Counted from the first letter of the stretch, positions 8,045 to 16,947 are shown. The stretch is 64,000 nucleotides of DNA from an uncultured Collinsella sp. (GCA_934643145.1 CAKUBM010000003.1:1-64000); one strand, 5' to 3'. The notes: generated from the sequence alone by a model not told the origin. Numbers and translations are program-made.

Positions 8045-8203
8045 AGGTCGATCTTTCTATGTCAACGATGCCATCGCGGGCATCCCAACAGACAAAATGA
8101 ACGCCTCCAAGTATATCCAACGCCTCCCCCGCCATACGCTCACCACCCAAAACCTACCGTTCACCGACAATCCTGCGTCCCCGAACGGCTTTTGTCGCCC
8201 AAA

Positions 8204-8217
8204 TGTTAACGTTGCCA
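8204..8217. promoter_or_regulatory. LacI-type operator 1 for lacE1
   Basis: TGTTAACGTTGCCA fits the LacI-family pattern TGNNAACGTTNNCA with a palindromic AACGTT core. Confidence 0.6.
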
Positions 8218-8323
8218 TTGTGCAAACACAGAGCCACCGGGCGGCTCAAACGTTTACGCGCAAGGAATCGACGGTCCACAGGCACAGGGGCCACCGGTTC
8301 GCGTCTTTTTTTGTGTCGCAAAA

Positions 8324-8337
8324 TGGCAACGTCAACA
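8324..8337. promoter_or_regulatory. LacI-type operator 2 for lacE1
   Basis: TGGCAACGTCAACA is an inverted near-copy of the site at 8204-8217, including flanking AAATG and CATTT, 64 bp before the EIICB start codon. Confidence 0.6.
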
Positions 8338-8400
8338 TTTTGGCAAACAAGGTCCAAAAGTTACCATCGTTGCTAACCCACCGACTCTTAGGAGCTATGC

Positions 8401-10173
8401 ATGGAGCAACTCATCGCCACCATCGAAAAGGGCCAGCCCCTTTTCAACGCGATCGCCCGCAACAAGTACCTCAAGGCGATCCGCGACGGCTTTATCTCCG
8501 TCATCCCCATCATCATCTTCTCGTCCATCTTCTGCCTGGTGGCCTCGGTCCCCAACATCTGGGGTTTCTACTGGCCCGATGACATCAACAACGCCCTGTG
8601 GAAGTGCTACAACTACTCCATGGGCATCCTGGCCATCGCCTGCGCCGCCACCACCGCCAAGCACTTCGCCGACGCTCAGAACCGTGATCTGCCCAAGAAC
8701 AACCAGATCAACTTTATCTCCTGCATGTGCGCGGCCATCATCGGCTTCCTGCTGCTCTCGAGCGACACGATCTCCACGGACGCCGCCAGCGGCTTCAACA
8801 CCACCTACCTGGGTTCCAAGGGCCTGCTGACCGCCTTCATCGCTGCGTTTGTGACCGGCATCATCTACAAGTTCTTTATTAAGCGCAACATCACCGTCAA
8901 GATGCCCGAGCAGGTTCCGCCCAACATCTCGCAGACCTTTAAGGACATCATCCCCTTCTCCGTCTGCATCACCGTCTTTTGGGTCTTTGACATCGTCTTC
9001 CGCTCTGCCTTTGGCTTCTGCTTTGCCCAGGGCGTCATCCAGGTGTTCCAGCCCCTGTTCACCGCCGCCGACGGCTACATCGGCCTCGCTGTGATCTACG
9101 GCGCCATGAGCCTCTTCTGGTTCGTCGGTGTCCACGGCCCCTCGATCGTCGAGCCTGCCATCGCCGCCGCCCTCGTTGCCAACATGACCGACAACCTGGC
9201 TGCTTACCAGGCCGGTCAGCACGCTTCTGCCGTCCTGACGCAGGGCGCCCAGTACTTCGTCGTCTGCATGGGCGGCACCGGCGCCACGCTCGTCCTCGTC
9301 TTCATGTTCTGCTTCCTGGCTAAGTCCCAGGAGATGCGTGCGGTCGGTAAGGCCTCCATCGTCCCGGCCTGCTTCGCCGTCAACGAGCCGCTGCTGTTCG
9401 CCGCGCCCATCGTGCTCAACCCCGTCTTCTTTGTCCCGTTTGTCTTTGCCCCGATCGCCAACGTCTGGATCCTCAAGGTCTTTATCGACTTCCTGGGCAT
9501 GAACGGCTTTATGTACACCCTGCCCTGGACCGTCCCCGGCCCCATCGGTACCATCATGGGCCTGGGCTTCCAGCCGCTCGCTTTTGTGATGCTCACCGTC
9601 ATCCTGGTCGTCGACTTCCTTCTGTACTATCCGTTCTTCCGTGCCTATGACGCCCAGAAGTGCGCCGAGGAGGCCGAGATCTCCCAGGAGGAGCTCGCCG
9701 CCAAGAACGCCGAGAAGGCTGCCAAGCTCAACGACGCCTTCCAGGGCAAGGCCGATGCCAAGAGCGTTGCCGACGGCGCCGCTGCCGAGGCCGTAAAGAC
9801 CGATGCCGCTCCCGCTGCAGCCCCCGCCGCCGAGGCCACGGCCGCCAGCGACCTCAACGGCAAGCGCGTACTCGTGCTCTGCCAGGGCGGCGGCACCTCG
9901 GGCCTGCTCGCCAACGCACTGGCAAAAGCCGCCAAGGAGCGCGGCATCGATCTGGAGACCGCTGCCGACGCCTACGGCAACCACGTTGACATGCTCCCCG
10001 ACTTTGATCTGGTCGTCCTGGCTCCGCAGGCAGCGAGCTACCTGGCCGACCTGCAGAAGGACTGCGAGCGCGTGGGCAACAAGTGCGTCGCCTGCCGCGG
10101 CAAGCAGTACATCGAGCTCTCCCAGAACGGCGACAAGTCTCTCGCCTTCGTCTCCGAGCAGCTCTCCCTTTAG
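8401..10173 (+). CDS. lacE: PTS lactose-type EIICB component, copy 1
   Basis: This 590-residue protein fuses a membrane EIIC of the lactose/cellobiose family (residues about 1-420, multiple hydrophobic segments, signature VGVHGPSIVEP) to a cytoplasmic EIIB. The linker (about 430-485) is rich in alanine, lysine and glutamate. The EIIB cysteine is residue 494 in VLVLCQGGGTSG. It imports and phosphorylates a galactoside using phosphate from LacF. The ribosome binding site TAGGAG precedes ATG. It is followed by lacG1 after a 196-bp structured gap and is paralogous to 13509-15287. Confidence 0.92.
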   Translation: MEQLIATIEKGQPLFNAIARNKYLKAIRDGFISVIPIIIFSSIFCLVASVPNIWGFYWPDDINNALWKCYNYSMGILAIACAATTAKHFADAQNRDLPKNNQINFISCMCAAIIGFLLLSSDTISTDAASGFNTTYLGSKGLLTAFIAAFVTGIIYKFFIKRNITVKMPEQVPPNISQTFKDIIPFSVCITVFWVFDIVFRSAFGFCFAQGVIQVFQPLFTAADGYIGLAVIYGAMSLFWFVGVHGPSIVEPAIAAALVANMTDNLAAYQAGQHASAVLTQGAQYFVVCMGGTGATLVLVFMFCFLAKSQEMRAVGKASIVPACFAVNEPLLFAAPIVLNPVFFVPFVFAPIANVWILKVFIDFLGMNGFMYTLPWTVPGPIGTIMGLGFQPLAFVMLTVILVVDFLLYYPFFRAYDAQKCAEEAEISQEELAAKNAEKAAKLNDAFQGKADAKSVADGAAAEAVKTDAAPAAAPAAEATAASDLNGKRVLVLCQGGGTSGLLANALAKAAKERGIDLETAADAYGNHVDMLPDFDLVVLAPQAASYLADLQKDCERVGNKCVACRGKQYIELSQNGDKSLAFVSEQLSL

Positions 10174-10212
10174 TCCGCTGTTCTAACGAACAGCGGCCGG
10201 CTCGACGCTGCC

Positions 10213-10309
10213 CGGCGCCCAGCCGGCCAGATTGCCGCTCAACTTCGGCGGCGCGACCACAAGGTCAGCGCCGCCTTGTTTCGGGGCAATCTGACTCGCC
10301 TGGGCGCCG
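10213..10309. repeat. 97-bp nested inverted repeat between lacE1 and lacG1
   Basis: Outer arms CGGCGCCCAG and CTGGGCGCCG, middle arms AGATTGCC and GGCAATCT, and inner arms GGCGGCGCGACC and GGTCAGCGCCGCC nest into one long imperfect hairpin. A smaller hairpin (10174-10195) sits just after the lacE1 stop. Transcribed, this could attenuate or stabilise the message between the two genes. Confidence 0.75.
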
Positions 10310-10369
10310 CTCGCTGACTTTGACCAGCTCTGCATCGTTTTCATTATTCAAATGATTGGATACTTCATC

Positions 10370-11809
10370 ATGTCCGTTAACCCCGCCAGCGTCACCAACC
10401 CGCCTGCGCAGTTTCCCGAGGACTTTGTCTTTGGCGGCGCCACCGCTGCCTACCAGGTAGAGGGCGAGACCCGCACCCACGGTAAGGGCAAGGTTGCCTG
10501 GGACGACTTCCTGGAGGCCCAGGGCCGCTTCTCCCCCGATCCCGCTTCCGACTTCTACAACCAGTATCCCGTCGATTTGGAGCTGTGCGAAGAGTTCGGC
10601 ATCAACGGCATCCGTCTCTCCATCGCCTGGAGCCGCATCTTCCCCAACGGCACCGGCGAGATCAACCCCAAGGGTGTGCAGTTCTACCACGACCTCTTCG
10701 CCGAGTGCCACAAGCACCACGTCGAGCCGTTTGTCACGCTGCACCACTTCGATACGCCGCTTCCCCTCTTTGAGAAGGGCGACTTCCTCAACCGCGAGAC
10801 CATCGACGCCTTTGTGGACTTTGCCACCTTCTGCTTTAAGGAGTACGCCGACCAGGTGACCTACTGGTTCACCTTTAACGAGATCTGGGCCGACGCCTCC
10901 AACACCTACATCGAGGGCACCTTCCCCGGCGGCGTCAAGGCGCATCTGGCCGAGGCCTTCCAGTGCGAGCACAACATGATGCTCGCTCACGCCAAGGCAG
11001 TGCTCGCCTTCCACAACGGTGGCTTTAAGGGCAAGATCGGCGTCATCCAGTCGCTGGAGTTTAAGTACCCGCTCAACGAGAACGATCCCGCCGACATCAA
11101 GGCCGCCAACAACGAGCACGTGCTGCAGAACCAGTTCCTGCTCGACGCCACCTTCCGCGGCGACTACGCGCCCGATACGCTCGAGTGCGCCAACCGCCTG
11201 GCCGCCGTCTCGGGCGGCACCATCGAGATCCTGGACGAGGACCTCGAGATCATGCGCGAAGCCGCGCTCTACAACGACTACCTGGGCGTTAACAACTACC
11301 AGTGCCGTTTCCTCAAGGCCTACGATGGCGAGAACGACCTGCACCACAACGGTACGGGCGAGAAGGGCACCGGCCGTTGGCGCGTCAAGGGCATTGGCGA
11401 GCATGTGAACAAGCCCGGCATCCCCACCACCGACTGGGACTGGATCATCTACCCCGAGGGCCTGTTCGACCTGCTCGTCTACATTAAGCAGCGCTACCCC
11501 AACTACAAGCAGATCTTCATCACCGAGAACGGCATGGGCTACAAGGATCCCTACAAGGACGGCTTTGTGGACGACCAGCCGCGCATCGACTACATCGAGC
11601 AGCACCTGCGCTGGCTGCTCAAGGCCATGGAGGTCGGCGTCAACGTGGGCGGCTACTTCCTGTGGAGCCTGCAGGACCAGTTCTCCTGGACCAACGGCTA
11701 CAACAAGCGCTACGGCTTCTTCTACGTAGACTTTGAGACCCAGAAGCGCACGCCCAAGGCAAGCGCATACTGGTACAAGCACGTTGCCGAGACCCGTCGT
11801 TTGGACTAG
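10370..11809 (+). CDS. lacG: 6-phospho-beta-galactosidase (GH1), copy 1
   Basis: This glycoside hydrolase family 1 enzyme has 479 residues. The acid/base glutamate is E171 in TFNEI and the nucleophile is E386 in ITENG. The C-terminal FSWTNGYNKRYGFFYVDFE segment matches the phosphate-binding loop typical of LacG. It hydrolyses the phosphorylated disaccharide delivered by EIICB. The ATG at 10370 is chosen over one six codons upstream because the conserved fold follows; the ribosome binding site is weak (TTGGA), so translation may depend on the structured leader. About two thirds of aligned N-terminal residues match copy 2. Confidence 0.92.
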   Translation: MSVNPASVTNPPAQFPEDFVFGGATAAYQVEGETRTHGKGKVAWDDFLEAQGRFSPDPASDFYNQYPVDLELCEEFGINGIRLSIAWSRIFPNGTGEINPKGVQFYHDLFAECHKHHVEPFVTLHHFDTPLPLFEKGDFLNRETIDAFVDFATFCFKEYADQVTYWFTFNEIWADASNTYIEGTFPGGVKAHLAEAFQCEHNMMLAHAKAVLAFHNGGFKGKIGVIQSLEFKYPLNENDPADIKAANNEHVLQNQFLLDATFRGDYAPDTLECANRLAAVSGGTIEILDEDLEIMREAALYNDYLGVNNYQCRFLKAYDGENDLHHNGTGEKGTGRWRVKGIGEHVNKPGIPTTDWDWIIYPEGLFDLLVYIKQRYPNYKQIFITENGMGYKDPYKDGFVDDQPRIDYIEQHLRWLLKAMEVGVNVGGYFLWSLQDQFSWTNGYNKRYGFFYVDFETQKRTPKASAYWYKHVAETRRLD

Positions 11810-11903
11810 CTAACGTTAACGGCCGTGGCAACCGTAGCGCGCGGCCGAGTACCTTTCCATTCCCGATTGCATGGGCGCTGCGTCCATGCACCTCTTTCCG
11901 TGT

Positions 11904-11967
11904 GGCGGATACGACCTTTCCGGTGGATGCTTCAGCATCCTTGGTCGTATCCGCCTCTTTTGTTTTT
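11904..11967 (+). terminator. intrinsic terminator after lacG1
   Basis: GGCGGATACGACC pairs with GGTCGTATCCGCC, followed by a T-rich run. The loop itself holds a GGATGC/GCATCC hairpin. Confidence 0.85.
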
Positions 11968-11982
11968 GAGCGGACCGGCCTT

Positions 11983-12051
11983 CCGTTTGTCTCGATCTGT
12001 AACATCTAACAGGAATTTTCGGTCCTATCTGTTACAGATCGAGACAAACGG
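11983..12051. repeat. TGTAACA/TGTTACA inverted repeat, copy 1
   Basis: Perfect 22-bp arms (11983-12004 and 12030-12051), beginning CCGTTTGTCTCGATCTG, surround a 25-bp centre. This is the most intact of five copies in the window. Confidence 0.85.
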
Positions 12052-12074
12052 ATGGGCCACCCCGTAAGATCTAA

Positions 12075-12119
12075 ATCTGTAACATCAAACCCACTTTTCG
12101 TCGTCTTACTGTTACAGAT
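12075..12119. repeat. TGTAACA/TGTTACA inverted repeat, copy 2
   Basis: ATCTGTAACA and TGTTACAGAT arms are intact, and the right flank still reads CGAGACAAA; the left flank has diverged. Confidence 0.75.
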
Positions 12120-12153
12120 CGAGACAAACACCCGGGCCAATCTCCTCAATCTA

Positions 12154-12199
12154 AATCTGTAACATCTAGCTGAGTTTTCCGCCCTTACCCGTTACAGAT
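12154..12199. repeat. TGTAACA/TGTTACA inverted repeat, copy 3
   Basis: AATCTGTAAC and GTTACAGAT arms, followed by CGAGATGAACGG, mark a third copy just before the end of the second lacI gene. Confidence 0.75.
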
Positions 12200-12222
12200 C
12201 GAGATGAACGGGCCGAGCAAAC

Positions 12223-13233
12223 CTACGCCCGCAGGTCCCTTACGCTGGAGCGCTCGACCAGCACGCCGGAGACGAGCGTCCGGCTTCTGGAGCTTGGAGC
12301 CTCCAGACCTGCAACGACCTCGTTAAGCGCACGGATTCCCAGCTCGCGGTGGCGGAACTTCACCGACGTCAGAATCGAGTTGGGAATCGTCTTGTAAAGC
12401 TCGTCGTCAAAGCCGATCACCGATACGTCATCAGGCACGCTGAGTCCCTTGTCGCGCAGAGCCATCATTACGCCGTTTGCCATGCAGTCGTTAGCAGCGA
12501 GGACCGCCGTGCAATCAGGTTTGTCGGCAAGCGCGAGACCTGCGGCATAGCCACTATCCGCATTCCAATCGCCTTGCAGAGGCTCGGGCGGCTCAATGCC
12601 ACACGCCTCGAGTGCCGCTCGCCAACCTTTCATACGACACTGGCTCGACAGCGACTCTTTCTTACCAGAGACGAAGTACACGTTCTTGTGACCGTGGTCC
12701 AAAAAGTACTCGCACGCCATACGCGCGCCGCCCTCTTGGTCGTCACTGACGGTAGAGCAGGTAGGATGCTCCATCGACGTGATAATCACCGTCTTAAGGT
12801 CCTTCGGCGCCTCAAAGGTATCAAAGTCATCGACCATCTGACGCAAGTTGAAGATCATGCCATCGACGGGCAGCTGCGACATCCTGCGCGCTGCATCGGC
12901 GAGGGTCATCTTCTCCCCCGCTCGTTTCTTGATCATCGTGAGAGCAAAGCCTCGCTCTTCGGCGGCATCGGCGATACCGTCGATCATGTCCACGGCACCA
13001 CCCGACAAGTGGAACAACACCACGCCGATGCACCCGTAACGGCCCAACTTGAGTGAGCGCGCGGCAAAGTTGGTTCGAAATCCGAGCGCCTCCATTGCCG
13101 AATGGACCTTATCGCGTGTCGACTCTCGCACGCTATCGGGCTCATTGATTACACGAGATACCGTCTTGAGAGAAACACCCGCGGCAATCGCCACATCGTT
13201 CATCGAGACGTTTTTCTTGTCCATCGTTGTCAC
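12223..13233 (-). CDS. LacI-family transcriptional regulator 2
   Basis: This LacI-type repressor has helix-turn-helix and hinge residues MNDVAIAAGVSLKTVSRVIN near the N-terminus and a sugar-binding-type effector domain. It is divergent from EIICB 2 (13509) and paralogous to the regulator at 7040-8044. A perfect 24-bp palindrome at 13384-13407 in the shared control region is its probable operator. A GTG at 13233 has the best-spaced GGAG; the ATG at 13224 (MDKKNVS) is the alternative start. Confidence 0.88.
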   Translation of the reverse strand: MTTMDKKNVSMNDVAIAAGVSLKTVSRVINEPDSVRESTRDKVHSAMEALGFRTNFAARSLKLGRYGCIGVVLFHLSGGAVDMIDGIADAAEERGFALTMIKKRAGEKMTLADAARRMSQLPVDGMIFNLRQMVDDFDTFEAPKDLKTVIITSMEHPTCSTVSDDQEGGARMACEYFLDHGHKNVYFVSGKKESLSSQCRMKGWRAALEACGIEPPEPLQGDWNADSGYAAGLALADKPDCTAVLAANDCMANGVMMALRDKGLSVPDDVSVIGFDDELYKTIPNSILTSVKFRHRELGIRALNEVVAGLEAPSSRSRTLVSGVLVERSSVRDLRA

Positions 13234-13307
13234 TGCTTCTCCACTCGGTTCTCTATCGCTTGTTTTTTGCTTTCTAGCATACACTACCTGCCCGACTGAT
13301 AAATCAA

Positions 13308-13318
13308 CCGTTTACCGG
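13308..13318. promoter_or_regulatory. CCGTTTACCGG site upstream of lacI2/lacE2
   Basis: This is a one-base-longer relative of the CCGTTCACGG palindromes at 5133, 6969 and 25142. Confidence 0.35.
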
Positions 13319-13383
13319 ATAATATCGACCGCTCACCCGTATATCCTTGTTGCTCTTCCAAAAATGTCTTACGTTGTCATTAA

Positions 13384-13407
13384 CGAAATGACAACGTTGT
13401 CATTTCG
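13384..13407. promoter_or_regulatory. 24-bp perfect palindrome, LacI-type operator for lacE2
   Basis: The centre ATGACAACGTTGTCAT lies in a fully symmetric 24-bp sequence and fits TGNNAACGTTNNCA. A half site (ACGTTGTCATT) lies just upstream, and a small hairpin with GCCTTCC/GGAAGGC arms follows. Confidence 0.7.
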
Positions 13408-13508
13408 CAATGCCTTCCTTAAGCAGGAAGGCTTCCGGGCAGTCCTGACCATCCATCGACGACCAGTTCCATCCACATGCATCGCGCATCAAGTAGCAAA
13501 GGAGCTTT

Positions 13509-15287
13509 ATGGACGCCATCGTAAAGATGCTCGAAAAGCATCAGCCGTTCTTTGAGAAGATCTCGAGGAACATCTACCTCCAGGCCATTAAGGACGGATT
13601 CCTTGGGTGCATGCCCATCGTCCTCACCTCTTCGATCTTTCTGTTGATCGCCACCCTTCCTGGCGTAGTTGGCATCACGCTGCCCCAGCCGCTCATCGAC
13701 TGGTGCAATAAGCTGTACAACTTCACCATGGGCGTCATGGGCATTATGGTTGCCGGCACTACTGCCAAGAACTTCACGGCATCCATGAACCGTCGCATGC
13801 CCGCCGGCAAGGTGCTCAACGACGGCTCCACCATGGTGGCCGCCCAGTGCAGCATGCTTTTGCTCGCCGTTACGCAGTTCACCACCAAGTTCAACGGCTC
13901 CGAGCTTTCGGTCTTCGACTGCACCAGCATGGGTACGCGCGGTCTGTTCTCGGCCTATATCGCCGCGTTCATTACCGTGTGGGTCTATAAATTCTGCGTC
14001 TCGCGCGATCTGACCATTAAGCTGCCCAAGGAGGTCCCGGGCGCCATCGCTCAGAACTTCCGTGACATCATCCCCTTCGGCGGCGCCGTCATCATCTGCG
14101 GCATCATCGATGTCGTCGTGCGCAACCTCATGGGCGTTCCGTTCTCCGAGCTGCTTATCAAACTGCTCTCCCCGCTCTTTACCGCTGCAGAAACCTATCC
14201 TGGCCTTATCCTTATCCAGGCAGCCACCGCGTTCTTCTGGTTCATCGGCGTCCACGGCCCCTCGATCGTCCAGCCGGGCATCGACCCCATCCGTCTTGCC
14301 AACCAGGCCGAGAACCTGCAGGTTCTGCTTGCCGGCGGCCACCCCGCCCACTCCCTCACCTTTAACATGTCGCTCGTGGGTGAGTTCGGCGGCACCGGTG
14401 CCACGTTTATCGTGCCGCTTCTGCTGATTCTCTTTATGAAGTCCAAGCAGCTCAAGGCCGTCGGTAAGGCCTCGATTGTTCCTGTTGCCTTTGCTGTCAA
14501 CGAGCCGCTGCTCTTTGGCGCTCCCATGATCCTCAACCCCTACATGCTCATCCCCTTTGTTGCCGCCGGCTGCGTCAACGTGAGTGTTGCCAAGTTCTTT
14601 ATTGATAACGTGGGTATGAACGGCTTCTCCTTCGTGGTGCCTTGGGCCACCCCCGCCCCCATCGGTATCTTCATTACCACGAACTTCCAGCTTATTGCCC
14701 TGGTATTTGTCGCAATCATCATCTTGCTGGACGCCGTCATCTATCTGCCGTTCTTGAAGGCATACGATAAGCTGCTCTGCGACCAGGAAGCCGAGCGCGC
14801 CGCCGAGCTGGGTCTCGAGTCCGATGGTGCTGCCACCATCGCCGCCAGCACCTCTGCGCCCGCCGTTGAGCAGACTACCGCTGCCGCAGAGACGACCGCC
14901 GCTGCCGTCGACAGCGAGCCTGTCGCCGATCAGCCCGAGCCCGCTGCCGATGCATCCGCCAAGAAGGATGTCGATGGCCTGAAGGTCCTCGTCCTGTGCG
15001 CCGGCGCCGGCACCTCTGCCATGCTTGCCAACGCCATTAAGGAAGGTGCCGCGCAGACCGGCGAGAACATCGCTTCCTCCGCAGGTGCCTATGGCCAGCA
15101 CACCGCCATCATGGATCAGTACGACGTTATCGTGCTTGCCCCGCAGGTTCGTAGCTACTACAACGACATGAAGGCCGACACCGATCGTCTGGGCATTAAG
15201 CTGCTCGCTCCCCGCGGTAAGGAATATATCGACCTTACTCGCGACCCCGCTGGCGCCATCAAGTGGCTCCGCGAGAACCTCGACTAG
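13509..15287 (+). CDS. lacE: PTS lactose-type EIICB component, copy 2
   Basis: This 592-residue EIIC-EIIB fusion is paralogous to 8401-10173. It keeps the EIIC signature IGVHGPSIVQP, an alanine- and glutamate-rich linker (about 430-485), and the EIIB cysteine at residue 497 in VLVLCAGAGTSA. AAAGGAG precedes the ATG. Loop residues after the IIB cysteine differ from copy 1 (AGAGTSAM against QGGGTSGL), and the IIC N-termini diverge, suggesting a related but not identical substrate. It forms a unit with lacG2, 75 bp downstream. Confidence 0.92.
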   Translation: MDAIVKMLEKHQPFFEKISRNIYLQAIKDGFLGCMPIVLTSSIFLLIATLPGVVGITLPQPLIDWCNKLYNFTMGVMGIMVAGTTAKNFTASMNRRMPAGKVLNDGSTMVAAQCSMLLLAVTQFTTKFNGSELSVFDCTSMGTRGLFSAYIAAFITVWVYKFCVSRDLTIKLPKEVPGAIAQNFRDIIPFGGAVIICGIIDVVVRNLMGVPFSELLIKLLSPLFTAAETYPGLILIQAATAFFWFIGVHGPSIVQPGIDPIRLANQAENLQVLLAGGHPAHSLTFNMSLVGEFGGTGATFIVPLLLILFMKSKQLKAVGKASIVPVAFAVNEPLLFGAPMILNPYMLIPFVAAGCVNVSVAKFFIDNVGMNGFSFVVPWATPAPIGIFITTNFQLIALVFVAIIILLDAVIYLPFLKAYDKLLCDQEAERAAELGLESDGAATIAASTSAPAVEQTTAAAETTAAAVDSEPVADQPEPAADASAKKDVDGLKVLVLCAGAGTSAMLANAIKEGAAQTGENIASSAGAYGQHTAIMDQYDVIVLAPQVRSYYNDMKADTDRLGIKLLAPRGKEYIDLTRDPAGAIKWLRENLD

Positions 15288-15362
15288 TTCCTCCCTCTGT
15301 TGGTGCCCGGATCCCCAGTTCGGGCACCTCTCCCTATTCGTATCCCACAGAAAGGATGGCTC

Positions 15363-16784
15363 ATGTCCAATCCCATGCAGTTCCCCGACGGCTTTGTGTT
15401 TGGCGGCGCCACCGCCGCTTACCAGGTTGAGGGCGAGACCCGTACGCACGGCAAGGGCAAAGTGCCCTGGGACGATTTCCTGGCTGCTCAGGGTCGCTTC
15501 TCCCCCGATCCCGCAAGCGATTTCTACAACAAGTACCCGGTCGATATCGACCTGTGCCAGCGCTTCGGCATCAACGGTATCCGTGTCTCAATCGCTTGGA
15601 GCCGTATCTTCCCCAACGGCACCGGTGAGATTAACCCCGAGGGTGTTGCCTTCTATCACGAGCTCTTTGCCACCTGCAATAAAGCCGGCGTTATCCCCTA
15701 TGTCACGCTCGATCACTTTGATACGCCCGAGGCCTTCTACCAGGACGGCGGCGAGGGCTTCCTGACGCGCACGACGATCGACGCCTTTGTCGAGTACGCC
15801 AAGTTCTGCTTTGCCGAGTTCACCGAGGTCAAGCACTGGTTTACCTTTAACGAGATTCCCGCGACCGCCGAGGGCAGCTTTATCGTTGGCAACTGGCCGC
15901 ACGGCGAGAAGTATCGCCTGGACAAGGCCTTCCAGCTTATGCATAACATGATGGTGGCCCATGCCAAGGCCGTCGTCGCCTTCCACGAGGGCGGTTTTGA
16001 GGGCGAGATCGGTATCGTCCAGAACCTGGAGCCCAAGTATCCCCTCGATCCCAACAGTGCTGCCGACTGCGAGGCCGCCCGCATGGCCGACGTTATCAAC
16101 AACCGCTGGGTACTCGACGCCACCTTCCGCGGCCACTATGCAGCCGACACCATGGAGGCTGCGACCAAGCTGGCCCATATCGCCGGCGGCGAGCTCGACG
16201 TCCGCGACGAGGACATCGCCGCGCTGACCGCCGCGCTCCCCTACAACGATTGCCTGGGCGTCAACACCTACAAGTGCCAGTTCCTGCGTGCCGCCGAGGG
16301 CGAAAACGACATCAACCACAATGGCACTGGCGACAAGGGCTCCTCGCGCTGGTTCCTCAAGGGCGTTGGTGAGTCATGCGTGCGCGAAGGCGTACCCACC
16401 ACCGATTGGGACTGGATTATCTATCCCGAGGGCCTGTACGATCTGCTGCTCCGCATTAAGAACGATTACCCCAACTACAAGAAGATTTACATCACCGAGA
16501 ACGGCATGGGCTATAAGGACGACTTTGAGGACGGCTTTATCGACGACGCCCCTCGCATCGACTACATGGGCCAGCATCTCGCGTGGATCCTCAAGGCAAT
16601 CGACGGCGGCGTAAACGTCGACGGCTACTTTGTGTGGTCGCTGCAGGACCAGTTCTCCTGGACCAACGGCTACAACAAGCGCTATGGCCTGTTCTACATC
16701 GACTTTGAGACCCAGAAGCGCTATCCCAAGGCAAGCGCGTACTGGTACAAGAACGTCGCGGAGACCGGCCTGCTCATGGCCTAG
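15363..16784 (+). CDS. lacG: 6-phospho-beta-galactosidase (GH1), copy 2
   Basis: This GH1 enzyme of 473 residues has acid/base E164 (TFNEI) and nucleophile E379 (ITENG), and the LacG-type C-terminal segment SWTNGYNKRYGLFYIDFE. The start at 15363 follows AAAGG at seven bases; the frame is open upstream but unrelated to the family. Compared with copy 1, the loop after HFDTP is longer (AFYQDGGEGFL), close to the active-site entrance, which may change aglycone preference. It ends in a strong terminator at 16806-16850. Confidence 0.92.
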   Translation: MSNPMQFPDGFVFGGATAAYQVEGETRTHGKGKVPWDDFLAAQGRFSPDPASDFYNKYPVDIDLCQRFGINGIRVSIAWSRIFPNGTGEINPEGVAFYHELFATCNKAGVIPYVTLDHFDTPEAFYQDGGEGFLTRTTIDAFVEYAKFCFAEFTEVKHWFTFNEIPATAEGSFIVGNWPHGEKYRLDKAFQLMHNMMVAHAKAVVAFHEGGFEGEIGIVQNLEPKYPLDPNSAADCEAARMADVINNRWVLDATFRGHYAADTMEAATKLAHIAGGELDVRDEDIAALTAALPYNDCLGVNTYKCQFLRAAEGENDINHNGTGDKGSSRWFLKGVGESCVREGVPTTDWDWIIYPEGLYDLLLRIKNDYPNYKKIYITENGMGYKDDFEDGFIDDAPRIDYMGQHLAWILKAIDGGVNVDGYFVWSLQDQFSWTNGYNKRYGLFYIDFETQKRYPKASAYWYKNVAETGLLMA

Positions 16785-16805
16785 TTCAGCCGCATACCCT
16801 CTGTC

Positions 16806-16850
16806 GGCCGCATGCGAATCCCCCACGGGATCGCATGCGGCCTTTTTGTT
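16806..16850 (+). terminator. intrinsic terminator after lacG2
   Basis: GGCCGCATGCGA pairs with TCGCATGCGGCC and is followed by TTTTTGTTTT. Confidence 0.85.
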
Positions 16851-16859
16851 TTGAACGGA

Positions 16860-16927
16860 CCGTTTGTCTCAATCTGTAACATCTAACAGGGGTTTTCGGT
16901 CCTACCTGTTACAAATCAAGACAAAGG
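16860..16927. repeat. TGTAACA/TGTTACA inverted repeat, copy 4
   Basis: This is the same family as 11983-12051: CCGTTTGTCTCAATCTG on the left and a slightly decayed right arm (CTGTTACAAATCAAGAC). Confidence 0.8.
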
Positions 16928-16947
16928 TCACAGCCCGAGCCGGAACA

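Larger units (their letters stand above)
8045..8400. other. divergent control region between lacI1 and lacE1
   Basis: There is no gene here. It holds LacI-type operators at 8204-8217 and 8324-8337 in opposite orientation, a near-match to the CCGTTCACGG site at 8157-8166 and an AAACGTTT core near 8250. Confidence 0.65.
11810..12222. other. intergenic region after lacG1
   Basis: No gene is seen. It contains the lacG1 terminator (11904-11967) and three copies of an inverted-repeat element built on TCTGTAACA and TGTTACAGA (11983-12051, 12075-12119, 12154-12199). Confidence 0.7.

Noticed and set aside
8395..9984. 529-codon open frame opposite lacE1
   Set aside because: It is a GC-driven antisense shadow of a clearly conserved EIICB gene and has only low-complexity Gly/Val/Asp content.
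10265..11782. 505-codon open frame opposite lacG1
   Set aside because: It is antisense to a GH1 enzyme with intact catalytic residues and has no recognisable domain.
13419..15449. 676-codon open frame opposite lacE2
   Set aside because: Antisense shadow, low complexity, no family similarity.
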